64,000 nucleotides of DNA from Deinococcus aestuarii (GCF_018863415.1 NZ_JAHKSN010000015.1:51316-115315), one strand, 5' to 3'. Counted from the first letter of the stretch, positions 44,734 through 53,427 are shown. Made by a program: numbers and translations. The notes: generated by a model not told the origin, from the sequence alone.

Positions 44734-46398
44734 TCAATCGACGGCGAAGACCCAGAAGACCCCGCCGCGCGGCGTGTCCTTGGTGAGCTGCGCCATCGGC
44801 CCGGCCCACAGCGGGATCGCGCCGCCGTAGCCGCTGAAGACGCCGACGTACTGCTTGCCGTTCACCGAGTAGCTCACCGGGGTGCCGATCACGCCCGAGT
44901 TGGTCTTGAAGGACCACAGCTTCTTGCCGCTCGCGGCGTCGAAGGCCATGAAGTCGCGGTCGGCGGTGTTGCCGGTGAAGACGAGCCCGCCCGCCGTGGT
45001 GAGGACCCCGGCCCACAGCGGCGCGTTCCACGTCTGCTTCCAGACCTGCCTGCCGGTCACCGGATCGACCGCCTGGAGCTTGCCCACGTGCCCGAGGTTG
45101 GGCACGGGGTTGAGTTCGAATTCCGCGCCCACGTACGCCTCGCCCGCCGCGTACTTGGTCTGGGCGCCCTTGATGTCCATGCACCATTCGTTGCTGGGGA
45201 TGTACACCAGCCGGGTCTGCGGGGAGTAGGCGGCGGGCTGCCAGTTCTTGCCGCCCAGGAAGCTCGGACAGGCGTTGACCTGCTTGCCGATGTCGGGGCG
45301 GTGCTGTGGGTCCCAGATCGGGCGGCCCTGGGCATTGATGCCCTTGTAGGCCGTGACCGTCACGTACTTGCTGGCGTTCTTGTACGCCACGCCGCCGCCC
45401 GCGCGGTCGAAGAGGTACAGGAAGCCGTTGCGGTGGGCGGACACCATCGCCTTCGTCGCCTTGCCATTGATGGTGGCATCGATGAGGATCTGCTCGTTCA
45501 CCCCGTCGTAGTCCCAGGCATCATTGGGGGAATACTGGAAGCCCGACTTGATGCGCCCGGTGCCCACGTCCACCGCGATCACGGAAGAAGACCACTTCAA
45601 ATCGTCGCTGGCCTTGCGGCGGGGGTCCATCCAGGGGCTCGGGTTGCCGGTGCCCCAGTACACGGTCTTGGTGGCGGGGTCGTACGAGCCGGTGAGCCAG
45701 GTGGGGGCGCCGCCCTGGGCCGCTCCGCCCTGGGGGTAGCTCGCCGCGACGGTGGTGTAGCTCTTCCACGCGGACTTGCCCGTCTTCGGGTCCATCGCCT
45801 CCAGAAAGCCCCGGATGCCGTACTCGCCGCCGTGCACGCCCGTGATGAGCTTGCCGTCCGCGACGAGGGGGGCCGAGGTGATCGTGTAGCGCTTCTTGTA
45901 ATCCTCGATGGTCCGGTCCCAGGCGATCTTGCCGGTCTTGGCGTTGAAGGCGAGGATGTGGGCGTCGAGCGTGCCCATGTACACCATGTCGCCGTACACG
46001 GCCACGCCCCGGTTCACCACGTCGCAGCAGCTCGTGATGTCGTCGGGCAGCTCGCGCTCGTACTTCCACAGCAGTTGGCCGGTGGCGGCGTTGAGGGCGA
46101 AGAGCTTGTTCATCGGCGCGGTGATGAACATGACCCCGTTGTTCACGATGGCGGGGGCCTCGTGCCCCTCCGACTGCCCGGTCGAGAAGGCCCACACCGG
46201 GCGCAGGCGACTGACATTCGCCGCCGTGATGCGGTTCAGCGGCGAGTAGCCCCAGTTGCTGTAGTTGCCCCGGTACATCAGCCAGTTGGCGGCCTCCGGG
46301 TTCTGGAGCCGGGCGTCCGTCACGTTCGTGTAATTGCCCACCTGTGCCGCGCCCCAGGTCCCCGCCATCGCCAGTACCGCCGTCAGAATCCTACGCAT
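44734..46398 (-). CDS. PQQ-dependent alcohol dehydrogenase with lanthanide-type metal site
   Basis: A 554-residue periplasmic quinoprotein of the eight-bladed propeller fold, related to XoxF, PedH and ExaA. The signal peptide is the first 18-20 residues. Hallmarks: the vicinal Cys pair (TSCCDVVNRG, Cys124-Cys125), which contacts PQQ, repeated W-docking motifs (DPKTGKSAW, ATGQLLWKYE, DAASGKKLWSF) and the active-site loop PNDAWDYDGVNE at residues 291-302. Here Asp296 is the catalytic base and Asp298 the extra acid that lanthanide-dependent enzymes have, while calcium enzymes have Ala or Ser. It should oxidise an alcohol to an aldehyde. It lies behind a Rieske protein on the same strand. No cytochrome c gene is near. 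Confidence 0.9.
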   Translation of the reverse strand: MRRILTAVLAMAGTWGAAQVGNYTNVTDARLQNPEAANWLMYRGNYSNWGYSPLNRITAANVSRLRPVWAFSTGQSEGHEAPAIVNNGVMFITAPMNKLFALNAATGQLLWKYERELPDDITSCCDVVNRGVAVYGDMVYMGTLDAHILAFNAKTGKIAWDRTIEDYKKRYTITSAPLVADGKLITGVHGGEYGIRGFLEAMDPKTGKSAWKSYTTVAASYPQGGAAQGGAPTWLTGSYDPATKTVYWGTGNPSPWMDPRRKASDDLKWSSSVIAVDVGTGRIKSGFQYSPNDAWDYDGVNEQILIDATINGKATKAMVSAHRNGFLYLFDRAGGGVAYKNASKYVTVTAYKGINAQGRPIWDPQHRPDIGKQVNACPSFLGGKNWQPAAYSPQTRLVYIPSNEWCMDIKGAQTKYAAGEAYVGAEFELNPVPNLGHVGKLQAVDPVTGRQVWKQTWNAPLWAGVLTTAGGLVFTGNTADRDFMAFDAASGKKLWSFKTNSGVIGTPVSYSVNGKQYVGVFSGYGGAIPLWAGPMAQLTKDTPRGGVFWVFAVD

Positions 46399-46456
46399 GG
46401 TGCCCCCTTGAGCCGAGAATGGAAGTCGGTTGGACGGGTGGAGGTGCGGTTCGGAA

Positions 46457-47032
46457 TTACTTGACGCCGACCCGGCCCGTGAACTCAGCGGCGGCGACGA
46501 GCCCCCCGCCCGCGCCCGCCTTGAGCGGCAGGGCGGCGAGGCGGCGGGGAGCCGGGCCGCCGAGAACGGTCGCGTTGTCGCGCGGGTCGAAGATCGAGCC
46601 GTGGCAGGTGCAGATGATGTTGCCCTTGCCCTGCCCCAGCGAGCCGATCTCCTTGGTGGGGCAGCCCTGGTGGGTGCAGACGCTGGAGTACGCGACCACC
46701 CCGCCCGAGGCGTTTTTCTTGGAGCTGTCCTTGATCTCGGCAGGCTTGAGCCGCACCAGAACCACGCCCGACTTCATGGCGTCGCGCGGCTTTTTCGTGG
46801 CCGGGTCCACCGCCATCGCCCAGACGGCCTCGCCCTCTTTCAGGTCGGCGGCCTTGACGGCCTGACCTTTTTTCGGGCCGTCCTGGTACATCAGGAGGTC
46901 GCCGCTCTTGGCGGGGCTGCTCGCGGTCTGCGCCCCGGCGCGGCGGCCCAGCGCCACGGCGGCGCCCGTCGCGGCGGTCAGCTTGAGGAAGGTGCGGCGG
47001 CTCTGGGGGCAACTCGGCGGCGTGTCGGTCAT
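46457..47032 (-). CDS. Rieske [2Fe-2S] protein, Tat-exported
   Basis: A 191-residue iron-sulfur protein. A twin-arginine signal (SRRTFLKLTAATGAAVALG) at residues 11-30 directs it across the membrane. The cluster ligands are C119-T-H121 and C141-T-C143-H144, with Cys124 and Cys143 as a probable disulfide, as in high-potential Rieske proteins. The ATG at 47032 has GGAGGA upstream; a longer frame to 47173 is rejected. It precedes the quinoprotein dehydrogenase by 58 bases on the same strand, so it is probably the electron acceptor or a partner of that enzyme, which is unusual because a cytochrome c normally does this. That role is inference. Confidence 0.88.
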   Translation of the reverse strand: MTDTPPSCPQSRRTFLKLTAATGAAVALGRRAGAQTASSPAKSGDLLMYQDGPKKGQAVKAADLKEGEAVWAMAVDPATKKPRDAMKSGVVLVRLKPAEIKDSSKKNASGGVVAYSSVCTHQGCPTKEIGSLGQGKGNIICTCHGSIFDPRDNATVLGGPAPRRLAALPLKAGAGGGLVAAAEFTGRVGVK

Positions 47033-47279
47033 CGGGGGTCCTCCGGGGTGGGGCGGCGGCCACGGGGCCGGTCCAACAATCGGGGAAGCGCAGGAGCGCC
47101 GCGCACGGTCACAGCCAGGAATCGTGAAGGTTGGAACGGGCCGCACTCTCAAGCTTCCGTGCAGTAGGGTCAAACTCGGGCGAACGGGAAAGACGGCGGG
47201 GCGGGAGGCCCGGTGGGTTGTGTGATCGTGTTTCAGTCTAGGAAGGCCGGGTTGGGGAAAGGTTGGTGGGCCGCCCCCC

Positions 47280-48515
47280 TCAGCCGCGCCCGCCCGCGAT
47301 CCGCGCCGCCTCGGGCGTGCGGGCGAGCAGCCGCATGGCGACCACGCCGAGAAAGGGCCCCATCGCCAGGACCGCGAAGGCCAGCGCCCAGCCCCCCGCC
47401 CGCACGAGGACGGGCACCAGGGCGATGCTCGCGGCGGTGAGGGTGAAGCCCAGCGCGAGCTGCGCGGTCAGCGCCGTGCCCACGTAGGCCGGGTCGGCGA
47501 TCTCGCTCACGATGGTCGAGAACTGCGCCGAGTCGGCGATGATCCAGAAGCCCCAGAAGAGGCTGAGGGCGAGGACCACGGGCGGTGCGGCCTGCGAGAG
47601 GAACGCGAGCGCGAGGGCACATCCACCTGAAAGCCCCATCGCCAGGGCGGTGAGCCGGGTGCGCCCCCAGCGGTCGCCGAGGACGCCGCCGACGTAGCAG
47701 CCCAGCGCCCCCACCCCCACGACCGCGAAGGTGGCGTAGGCCGCGCCGCGCGCCGGGTCCGGCACTCCCCCCGCCGTCAGGACCCCCCCGAAAAAGGCCG
47801 CGAACCACGCCCACATCGCGTACAGCTCCCACATGTGCCCGAGGTAGCCCAGCGTGGCGAGCCCCACCCCCCGGCCCGTCAGGATGCGCCACGCCTGCGC
47901 GGGCCGGAACACGGCGGGCGGAAAGCGGTGCGGCCCCTCCCCCACCCGCGCGGCGATCAGGCCTCCCAGGGCGGCGAGCACGCTCGTCGTGAGGATGACG
48001 CCGCGCCAGTTCGCCCCCCCCAGCCCGTTCACGAGATGCGGCAGAGCGGAGCCCAGGGTCAGCGCCCCGACCATCACGCCGAGCGCCACGCCACGCCCGG
48101 TGCGAAACCACGCCGACATCGCCTTGAGCGCCGGGGGGTAGACGAGCGCAAGGGAGGCTCCGGTCAGCGCGCGCAGAACCCCGGCCACCACCGGGCCGCC
48201 CGCCACGAGCAGCCCCAGGTTCGCCCCGGCGGCGAGCAGCGACCCCACCAGGATCAGCCGCCGGGGCGGCACCCGGTCCGCGAGGTTGAGCGCCGCGCTG
48301 AGCACCGCCCCCGCCACGAAACCCAGTTGCACCGCGAGCGTGAGCCAGGAAGCCGCCGCATCCGTGAGACCCCACGCCGCCCGCAGTTGCGGCAACACCG
48401 CCGCCGCCGAGAACCACGGCGCCATCGCCAGCACGACGGCCACCGCGAGGCGCGACAGGGCCGACCAGCGTCCCGGGGCAGCCTGGGCCGTCCCCTCCAA
48501 GGCGGGTTGTGACAT
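47280..48515 (-). CDS. MFS transporter
   Basis: A 411-residue inner-membrane protein with about twelve hydrophobic helices. The loop between helices 2 and 3 has NLADRVPPRRLILVG, and GVLGDRWGRTRL is the second-half counterpart, a classic MFS pattern. The first codon is chosen as ATG 48515, because TATGCT at 48523-48528 (minus sense) lies 7 bases before it; an ATG 12 bases further upstream is part of that box. A strong palindrome is located 50 bases further upstream. Substrate unknown; the neighbouring alcohol dehydrogenase and regulator could link it to import of a carbon source or export of a product. It ends 247 bases before the Rieske gene start. Confidence 0.85.
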   Translation of the reverse strand: MSQPALEGTAQAAPGRWSALSRLAVAVVLAMAPWFSAAAVLPQLRAAWGLTDAAASWLTLAVQLGFVAGAVLSAALNLADRVPPRRLILVGSLLAAGANLGLLVAGGPVVAGVLRALTGASLALVYPPALKAMSAWFRTGRGVALGVMVGALTLGSALPHLVNGLGGANWRGVILTTSVLAALGGLIAARVGEGPHRFPPAVFRPAQAWRILTGRGVGLATLGYLGHMWELYAMWAWFAAFFGGVLTAGGVPDPARGAAYATFAVVGVGALGCYVGGVLGDRWGRTRLTALAMGLSGGCALALAFLSQAAPPVVLALSLFWGFWIIADSAQFSTIVSEIADPAYVGTALTAQLALGFTLTAASIALVPVLVRAGGWALAFAVLAMGPFLGVVAMRLLARTPEAARIAGGRG

Positions 48516-48574
48516 GGAGGGCAGCATAAGGGGGCAGAGGGGGCGCGTGGGAAGGGAGGAGCCGGGAGTACGGT

Positions 48575-48596
48575 CTTATCTTTCCGAAAAGATAAG
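48575..48596. promoter_or_regulatory. Perfect palindrome upstream of the MFS gene
   Basis: CTTATCTTT (48575-48583) and AAAGATAAG (48588-48596) are exact inverted 9-bp arms around CCGA. It is AT-rich in a GC-rich setting, and its right arm ends about 47 bases upstream of the -10 box of the MFS gene. It could bind a regulator, e.g. the GAF-type protein encoded next to it. Confidence 0.55.
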
Positions 48597-48779
48597 CTGT
48601 GAGCCGCGTTCTCCTTAGCGCCAAAACGCGCTCTGGGCGCGTCCCTTTACCCCTCTGCCTTGAGGAGGTTGGGAGGGGGTGAACCGCAACCTCCCCCCAG
48701 CGCGGCGGAAAGAAGACGGCCTGCCCTCTCCGCAGGTCAAGAGAGGAGGACGAGGACCGCCAACTCCATCTCTCTGCCC

Positions 48780-49988
48780 CTACATCTCCCCCAGCGCCGC
48801 CCGCCGGGCCCGCGCCATCGGCAGCCTCGGGTCGCCCGGGGCGAGCAGGGCTTCGAGGTCGTGGAGGAGTTCGGGGTCGTCGAAGCGGTTGGTGTAGCGC
48901 CACAGCAGTTCGGGGTCGCGGGCGCGGGAGACGGCCTCGCGCAGGGCGGCGTCGAGGTACTCGCGCCAGTAGGTCAGCAGCGGCGAGGCGCTGTGGGGCA
49001 GCAGCGGCCCGTCGTAGGTGTCGAGCGCCCGCCCCGGCTGGCCCGAGAGCAGCGCGGCCTCGACGCTCAGGGCGTCGAAACTCACCCCCAGCGTCAGGCG
49101 GTAGGGGCGGGAGGCGACGGCCCCGCCGAGCAGGGCGCGCAGGGTGCTGATCTCGGACTTGAGGGTGCTGAGGCTGACGGGCAGGTCGCCGTAGACGTGC
49201 GCGTGCATGGCGTCGAGGGTGAGCCCGTCCGGACACAGCGCCATGACCGCCAGCAGCTCGTGTTGCCGGGGCGTGAGGTGCAGGGACCGGCCCTGGAGGA
49301 CGACGCGCGGCGGCCCGCACAGCCGCAGGGTCAGGCCCTCGGCCACCCCCTGGACCGGGGTCAGGCCCCCCTCGATCAGGCCCGCGTAGTGGCGGGTGCT
49401 CGCCAGGCCGAGCGGCGTGCTGCGTTCCCAGGTCGTGCTGAAGTCGAGGACGCCGAGCAGCTCGCCCGTCACCGGGTCGCGGATGGGCGCGGAGTAGCAC
49501 ACCCAGTCGTGCACGGTCTGGACGAAATGCTCGGCGGCGAAGACCCGCACCGCCTGCCGCGTCCGCAGGGCGAGCGCCAGCGCGTTCGTGCCCACGCTGG
49601 ACTCGTCCCAGTGGCCGCCGGGCACGAAGTTGATGCCGCTCGCCAGGCGGTGCATCCGCTCGCTGCCGCTGGTCCACAGCAGTTGCCCGCCCGCGTCCGC
49701 GACCGCGACGATCAGGTCTCCGTCCTCGGCGAGGTTGACGAGTTCGGCGAGGAGGGGACGGCTGGCATGTTCCAGCCGCGACTCCTGCCAGGCGTGCCGC
49801 ACGTCGGCGTCGTTCTCGACAGGAGCGCAGACGCGCTCGGGGGGGACCGTCTGGGCGGAGCGCGCCCACGACGCCGCCACCTCGTCGGGGACGGGTTCCC
49901 CGGGCGCGGGGACTTCCACCCGCGAAGAGATGTACCGGTGCCAGGCGCGTTCCAGCCGCTCACGCTCCCGGATGAGCCGTTCGTTCAT
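48780..49988 (-). CDS. GAF-domain transcriptional regulator (AcoR-like N-terminus)
   Basis: A 402-residue regulator. The N-terminal part (about residues 1-230) has the wording of AcoR-type activators: EVAASWARSAQTVPPE, then DLIVAVADAGGQLLWTSGSERM and GGHWDESSVGTNALALALRTRQAVRVFAAEHF, a GAF ligand domain. There is no sigma-54 AAA domain. The C-terminus has a winged helix (TPRQHELLAVMALCPDGLTLDAMHAHVYGDLPVSLSTLKSEISTLRALLGG). AcoR proteins sense acetoin or alcohols/aldehydes and control quinoprotein genes in several bacteria. Its place between the dehydrogenase cluster and the divergent ABC/MoxR operon makes both plausible targets. Confidence 0.82.
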   Translation of the reverse strand: MNERLIRERERLERAWHRYISSRVEVPAPGEPVPDEVAASWARSAQTVPPERVCAPVENDADVRHAWQESRLEHASRPLLAELVNLAEDGDLIVAVADAGGQLLWTSGSERMHRLASGINFVPGGHWDESSVGTNALALALRTRQAVRVFAAEHFVQTVHDWVCYSAPIRDPVTGELLGVLDFSTTWERSTPLGLASTRHYAGLIEGGLTPVQGVAEGLTLRLCGPPRVVLQGRSLHLTPRQHELLAVMALCPDGLTLDAMHAHVYGDLPVSLSTLKSEISTLRALLGGAVASRPYRLTLGVSFDALSVEAALLSGQPGRALDTYDGPLLPHSASPLLTYWREYLDAALREAVSRARDPELLWRYTNRFDDPELLHDLEALLAPGDPRLPMARARRAALGEM

Positions 49989-50291
49989 GCTGCCTCTGTG
50001 CCAGGGGGAGGGTGCCAGGGGAGGAGATGCCGAGGGGTCCGGTTGTGCAGGCCCAGAACCCTGAGCCGTTCACCATTGAATTGAGCCCAACAGGTGAGAC
50101 CAGATTAGCACGCCCTTAAGCCGCGAGGTTGGAAAGAGGTTGGGGTTGTCTGGAACGCGGCTTGCAAAGTTGCATTGCTAGGGTCCGGGCGGCTAGCGTG
50201 GGGCCACTCAGAGGTTCACAGCGTCCGGTCGCGGGACCCCGCCTTCGCGCGGGAGCGCGGCGCGTCACCGTTCTCGTTTCGGAGGTGTGGG
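49989..50291. other. Divergent intergenic region, 303 bp
   Basis: It holds the promoters of the GAF regulator (minus) and the ABC/MoxR operon (plus). At 50163-50174 TGCAAAGTTGCA is a palindrome (TGCAA, AG, TTGCA), close to where a plus-strand promoter is expected, a possible operator. GGAGG at 50281-50285 is the ribosome site of the first operon gene. No riboswitch was recognised. Confidence 0.45.
50163..50174. promoter_or_regulatory. Palindrome TGCAA-AG-TTGCA, candidate operator
   Basis: The 5-bp arms are exact inverted repeats around AG. It lies 118 bases before the start of the ABC/MoxR operon and may be a regulator site, for example of the divergent GAF regulator. Short palindromes arise by chance, so the call is weak. 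Confidence 0.35.
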
Positions 50292-51287
50292 GTGGCTCAG
50301 CCAGGAGCAGGGAGACGCTGGGGACGGTGGGCGCTCGCGGGGGCGCTGCTCCTCGCGGGGGGGGCGGGGGCGCAGGCCGGGACACGTTCGATCAACGTCG
50401 GCTTGCAGGCGGGCGGGACCCTCTCGTGGGTCACCTCCGCCATCGGGTACTTCGGGATCGACCGGGAGCTGGGGCTGAGGGTGAACGCGAGGACCTACGC
50501 GAGCAAGGACGCCACCCGCGTCGCGCTGCGCTCGGGGGACACGCAGGTCGTGGTGGACGACTTTCTGGAGGTCACGCTGCTGAGGGGGAGGGGCTTTCCC
50601 GTCACCGCCGTCTACCCTTTCAGCCTGCTCACAGGTGGGGTGATCGTGCCCGCCGCGAGCGACCTGCGCACCGTGGCCGACCTGAGGGGCAAGACCATCG
50701 GCGCGACCAGCCTCACCGACAAGACGCTGCTGCTGCTGCGGGCCTTCGCGCGCGCGAAAGCGGGCTTCGATCCCATGACGGCCTCTCAGGTCGCCTCGGT
50801 GCCGAGTCCGACGATGGAGCAGTTCATGACCCGGGGGGAGATTCAGGCGGGTCTCCCCTTCTGGCACCACGGGGCGCGGATGGTGAGCGGCGGGAAGTAC
50901 CGCCAGCTCATCTCCACGGGCGAGTTGCTGCGCGGCCTGGGCCTCAAGCCCGACGTGCCGCTGCTCTACCTCGTCGCGCGCAACGACACCGACCCAGGGA
51001 CGCTGCGCCTCTTCGTGAAGGCCGTCCTCCTCGCCGAGGAGCGGATGAGGCGGGACGACGGGTACTGGGACGCGATGTTGAAAGAGGGCCTGTACAACCT
51101 GCCCGACCGCGCGCAGCTCCCTGCCCTGCGCGCCCAGTGGGCCGCCGGGTTGCCAAAGGGGTGGAGCGCCGCCGACCTGAACAACACCCTGCTCCTGACC
51201 CGGAAGATGATCGAGGTGGCGGGCCCCGACGTGGTGGGCCTGACCCGGCTCGACACCCGCGCCTTCAACACCCGCTTCCGGCCCTGA
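50292..51287 (+). CDS. ABC transporter substrate-binding protein, nitrate/sulfonate/taurine (NMT1/SsuA) type
   Basis: A 331-residue periplasmic protein. Signal peptide ALAGALLLAGGAGAQA ends near residue 28. The mature part has the NMT1/SsuA wording: INVGLQAGGTLSWVTSAIGYFGIDRELG, then DVQ-type strands and DLRGKTIGATSLTDKT, with the hinge region around residue 200. GTG at 50292 is chosen because GGAGG lies 6 bases before; the longer frame (from 50175) lies within the promoter region. The protein is the first gene of an eight-gene operon with overlapping starts. The ligand could be a small organic acid or sulfonate, or a metal complex; not determinable. Confidence 0.82.
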   Translation: MAQPGAGRRWGRWALAGALLLAGGAGAQAGTRSINVGLQAGGTLSWVTSAIGYFGIDRELGLRVNARTYASKDATRVALRSGDTQVVVDDFLEVTLLRGRGFPVTAVYPFSLLTGGVIVPAASDLRTVADLRGKTIGATSLTDKTLLLLRAFARAKAGFDPMTASQVASVPSPTMEQFMTRGEIQAGLPFWHHGARMVSGGKYRQLISTGELLRGLGLKPDVPLLYLVARNDTDPGTLRLFVKAVLLAEERMRRDDGYWDAMLKEGLYNLPDRAQLPALRAQWAAGLPKGWSAADLNNTLLLTRKMIEVAGPDVVGLTRLDTRAFNTRFRP

Positions 51288-51290
51288 GCG

Positions 51291-52088
51291 ATGCAACGCG
51301 TCCAGCCCCGCCGCGCCCAGGCCGCGCCCGCCCGCCGCGTGCGGTGGGGACGCTGGGCGCTGCCTACCCTGGGGCTGGGGCTGCTCGTCCTCGCGTGGCC
51401 GCTGGCGAGCGCGGCGCTGGGACCGGACGTGTTCCCGGGGCTGGGCGACACCCTACGGTTCCTGGCGCGGGAGGCCGAGCGCGGCACCCTCTGGACGAAC
51501 GTGGGGATCACGCTCTGGCGGGTGATCGCCGCCTTTGCCCTCGCGTTGCTGCTCGGGGCGCCGCTGGGATGGGCGCTCGGCACGCATCCGCGCTTCGCGG
51601 CGCTGGCGTCGCCCTGGCTGGCGGTCGGGCTGACGGTGCCGCGCATCCTGATCCTGCTCGCGGCGTACCTCGTCGTGGGGCTCAACGAGCGGGCGCTCGT
51701 CGCGGCGATCACCTTGATCCTGCTGCCCACCGTCGCGGTTCAGGTCAGGGAGGGGGTGCGGTCGCTCGACCCCCGCCTGGCCGACATGGCGCGGGCGTTC
51801 CGGGTGTCACCGGGGCGGACGTTGAGGCACGTCACGCTGCCGCAACTGTGGCCCTCGCTGCTCGGGGCAGCGCGGGTCACCCTCAGCCTCTCGTGGAAGA
51901 TGGTCGTCTTCGGCGAGGTGTTCGGGCGCACGAGCGGCGTGGGGTACATGATCGCCTTCTATTTCCAGCAGTTCGAGATGCGCGGCATCCTCGCCTACGG
52001 GCTGGTGATGACGCTGGTCCTGTCGGCCATCGACTACGGGCTCGCGGCGCTGGGAGAGCGGGTCTTCGCGTGGCGGAGGGCGGCGTGA
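51291..52088 (+). CDS. ABC transporter permease, SsuC/TauC type
   Basis: A 265-residue inner-membrane permease of the BPD_transp_1 family. Basic N-terminus, then helices starting WGRWALPTLGLGLLVLAWPL, with the EAA docking loop at LADMARAFRVSPGRTLRHVTLPQLWPSLLGAARVTLSLSWKMVVFGEVF. Length and motif fit the SsuC/TauC/NrtB group. It starts three bases after the binding-protein stop and overlaps the ATPase gene by four bases, so it is translated with them. Confidence 0.9.
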   Translation: MQRVQPRRAQAAPARRVRWGRWALPTLGLGLLVLAWPLASAALGPDVFPGLGDTLRFLAREAERGTLWTNVGITLWRVIAAFALALLLGAPLGWALGTHPRFAALASPWLAVGLTVPRILILLAAYLVVGLNERALVAAITLILLPTVAVQVREGVRSLDPRLADMARAFRVSPGRTLRHVTLPQLWPSLLGAARVTLSLSWKMVVFGEVFGRTSGVGYMIAFYFQQFEMRGILAYGLVMTLVLSAIDYGLAALGERVFAWRRAA

Positions 52089-52801
52089 CGGGATCGCTCG
52101 ACTTCCGGGACGTGACCGTGCGGTACGGGTCCGCCCCTCCCGTCCTCGCCGGGTTGAACCTCAGCGTGCGGCCCGGGGAGGTCGTCGCCGTCATCGGGCG
52201 CAGCGGGTGCGGCAAGACGACGCTGCTGCACCTCGCCGCCGGGCTTCTCAAGGCCCAGGGGGGAACGGTGGCGTTCGGCGGGGAGGCCCGCACCGGGTAC
52301 GTCTTTCAGGACGCGCGCCTTTTGCCGTGGCTCAGCGTGGGAGACAACCTGCGGCTCACGAGCCCGCCCGAGCGTCACCCCTTCATCGCGGCGGAGTTGA
52401 GCCGGGTGGGGCTGGGGGGTCTGGAGCGGCGGTATCCGGGGGAGCTGTCCCTCGGCATGGCGCAGCGGGCCGCCGTCGCCCGCGCCCTGCTGCTGCGCCC
52501 GAACCTCCTTCTCCTCGACGAGCCCTTCAGCGCCCTCGACGAGCTGACGGCGGGAGAACTGCGGGCCGAACTCGCCGGTCTGCTGCGCGAGACGCGGCCC
52601 ACCACCCTGCTCGTGACCCACAATCCGTCCGAGGCGGTCTTCCTCGCGGACCGGGTGGTCGCCCTGGCCGGAACACCCGCCGCCGTGCGGGGCGAGGTCA
52701 TCGTGACGCTGCCCCGCCCCCGCGACCCGGACGACCCCAGTGCCGCCGCCGTCGTGCGCGGGGTGCGCCGCCTGCTGACCAGGGAACGGGTGACCGCGTG
52801 A
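52085..52801 (+). CDS. ABC transporter ATP-binding protein, SsuB/TauB type
   Basis: A 238-residue ATPase. Walker A VIGRSGCGKTTLLHLAAGL, the Q-loop TGYVFQDARLLPWL, signature LSLGMAQRAAVARALLL and Walker B LLLLDEPFSALDE are intact. The switch His lies in VTHNPSEA. It is of the SsuB/TauB/NrtD group and supplies energy for the two permeases. The start is a GTG within GTGA, overlapping the permease stop by four bases, and its own stop overlaps the next permease similarly. Confidence 0.92.
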   Translation: MTGSLDFRDVTVRYGSAPPVLAGLNLSVRPGEVVAVIGRSGCGKTTLLHLAAGLLKAQGGTVAFGGEARTGYVFQDARLLPWLSVGDNLRLTSPPERHPFIAAELSRVGLGGLERRYPGELSLGMAQRAAVARALLLRPNLLLLDEPFSALDELTAGELRAELAGLLRETRPTTLLVTHNPSEAVFLADRVVALAGTPAAVRGEVIVTLPRPRDPDDPSAAAVVRGVRRLLTRERVTA

Positions 52802-53427
52802 AGGCGGGCCGTGTCCTCCTGTTCGCCTTCCTTCTTGGCGGAGCCTCCGCACAGGGCGTCCTGCCCGGGGTGGACCTCGGTTGGCTCGCGGGCGAGCGCG
52901 GCCTCATGCTGGAGACGCTGGGGGTGACGGCGGGGCGGCTGGGGATCGCGCTGGGGGCGGGTCTGTTGATCGGCACAGCGCTCGCGGCCCTGATGCGGTC
53001 GAGCCCGCGGGTGGAGGCGTGGCTGACCCCCTGGGTCCTCGCGCTGCTCGCCGTGCCGTGGGTGCTCATCCTGGTGGCGATGAACCTGATTCCCACCCTG
53101 GGGGTGCGGGAGTCGACGGGGCTGGGGATCGCCGCCCTCGCCACCGCCGTGCAGGTCTTCGCCCTCGGGCGGCGCAAGCTGGAGGAGCGGCGCGAGGCCT
53201 ACCTGCGGCGGGCGCTGTGGTACGGCTTCACGGCGGTCATGGCGGCGGAACTCCTCGCGCGCGGGGACGGTCTGGGCGCCAGGATTCGCTTCTACGCGCT
53301 GTTTACCCAGTTCGACCACCTCGCCGCCTACGTGCTCCTTGCCGCGGGGCTGTGGCTGGCCTTCGCGCTGCTGGGCCGCGTGCTGCTGAGGGTGCTGGGC
53401 CGCTCGTTCCTGGGGCGGGGGGCGTGA
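52798..53427 (+). CDS. Second ABC-type permease of the cluster
   Basis: A 209-residue membrane protein with an N-terminal hydrophobic segment (VLLFAFLLGGASAQG), which may be a signal-like anchor, and four or five helices (LGIALGAGLLIGTALAALM, WLTPWVLALLAVPWVLILVAMNLIPTLG and LAAYVLLAAGLWLAFALL). It resembles a shortened BPD_transp_1 permease. It starts with GTG inside GTGA at the ATPase stop. Two permease genes for one ATPase suggest a heterodimeric channel. The shorter length is unusual for the family and deserves comparison. Confidence 0.75.
   Translation: MKAGRVLLFAFLLGGASAQGVLPGVDLGWLAGERGLMLETLGVTAGRLGIALGAGLLIGTALAALMRSSPRVEAWLTPWVLALLAVPWVLILVAMNLIPTLGVRESTGLGIAALATAVQVFALGRRKLEERREAYLRRALWYGFTAVMAAELLARGDGLGARIRFYALFTQFDHLAAYVLLAAGLWLAFALLGRVLLRVLGRSFLGRGA

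Noticed and set aside
49989..50291. Riboswitch in the leader of the ABC/MoxR operon
   Set aside because: Checked by eye for TPP and cobalamin consensus segments; none is present. The palindrome at 50163 is better explained as a protein site.
50129..52801. 890-residue frame covering binding protein, permease and ATPase
   Set aside because: Only the part after 52085 encodes the ATPase; the rest lies out of frame with two well-supported genes.
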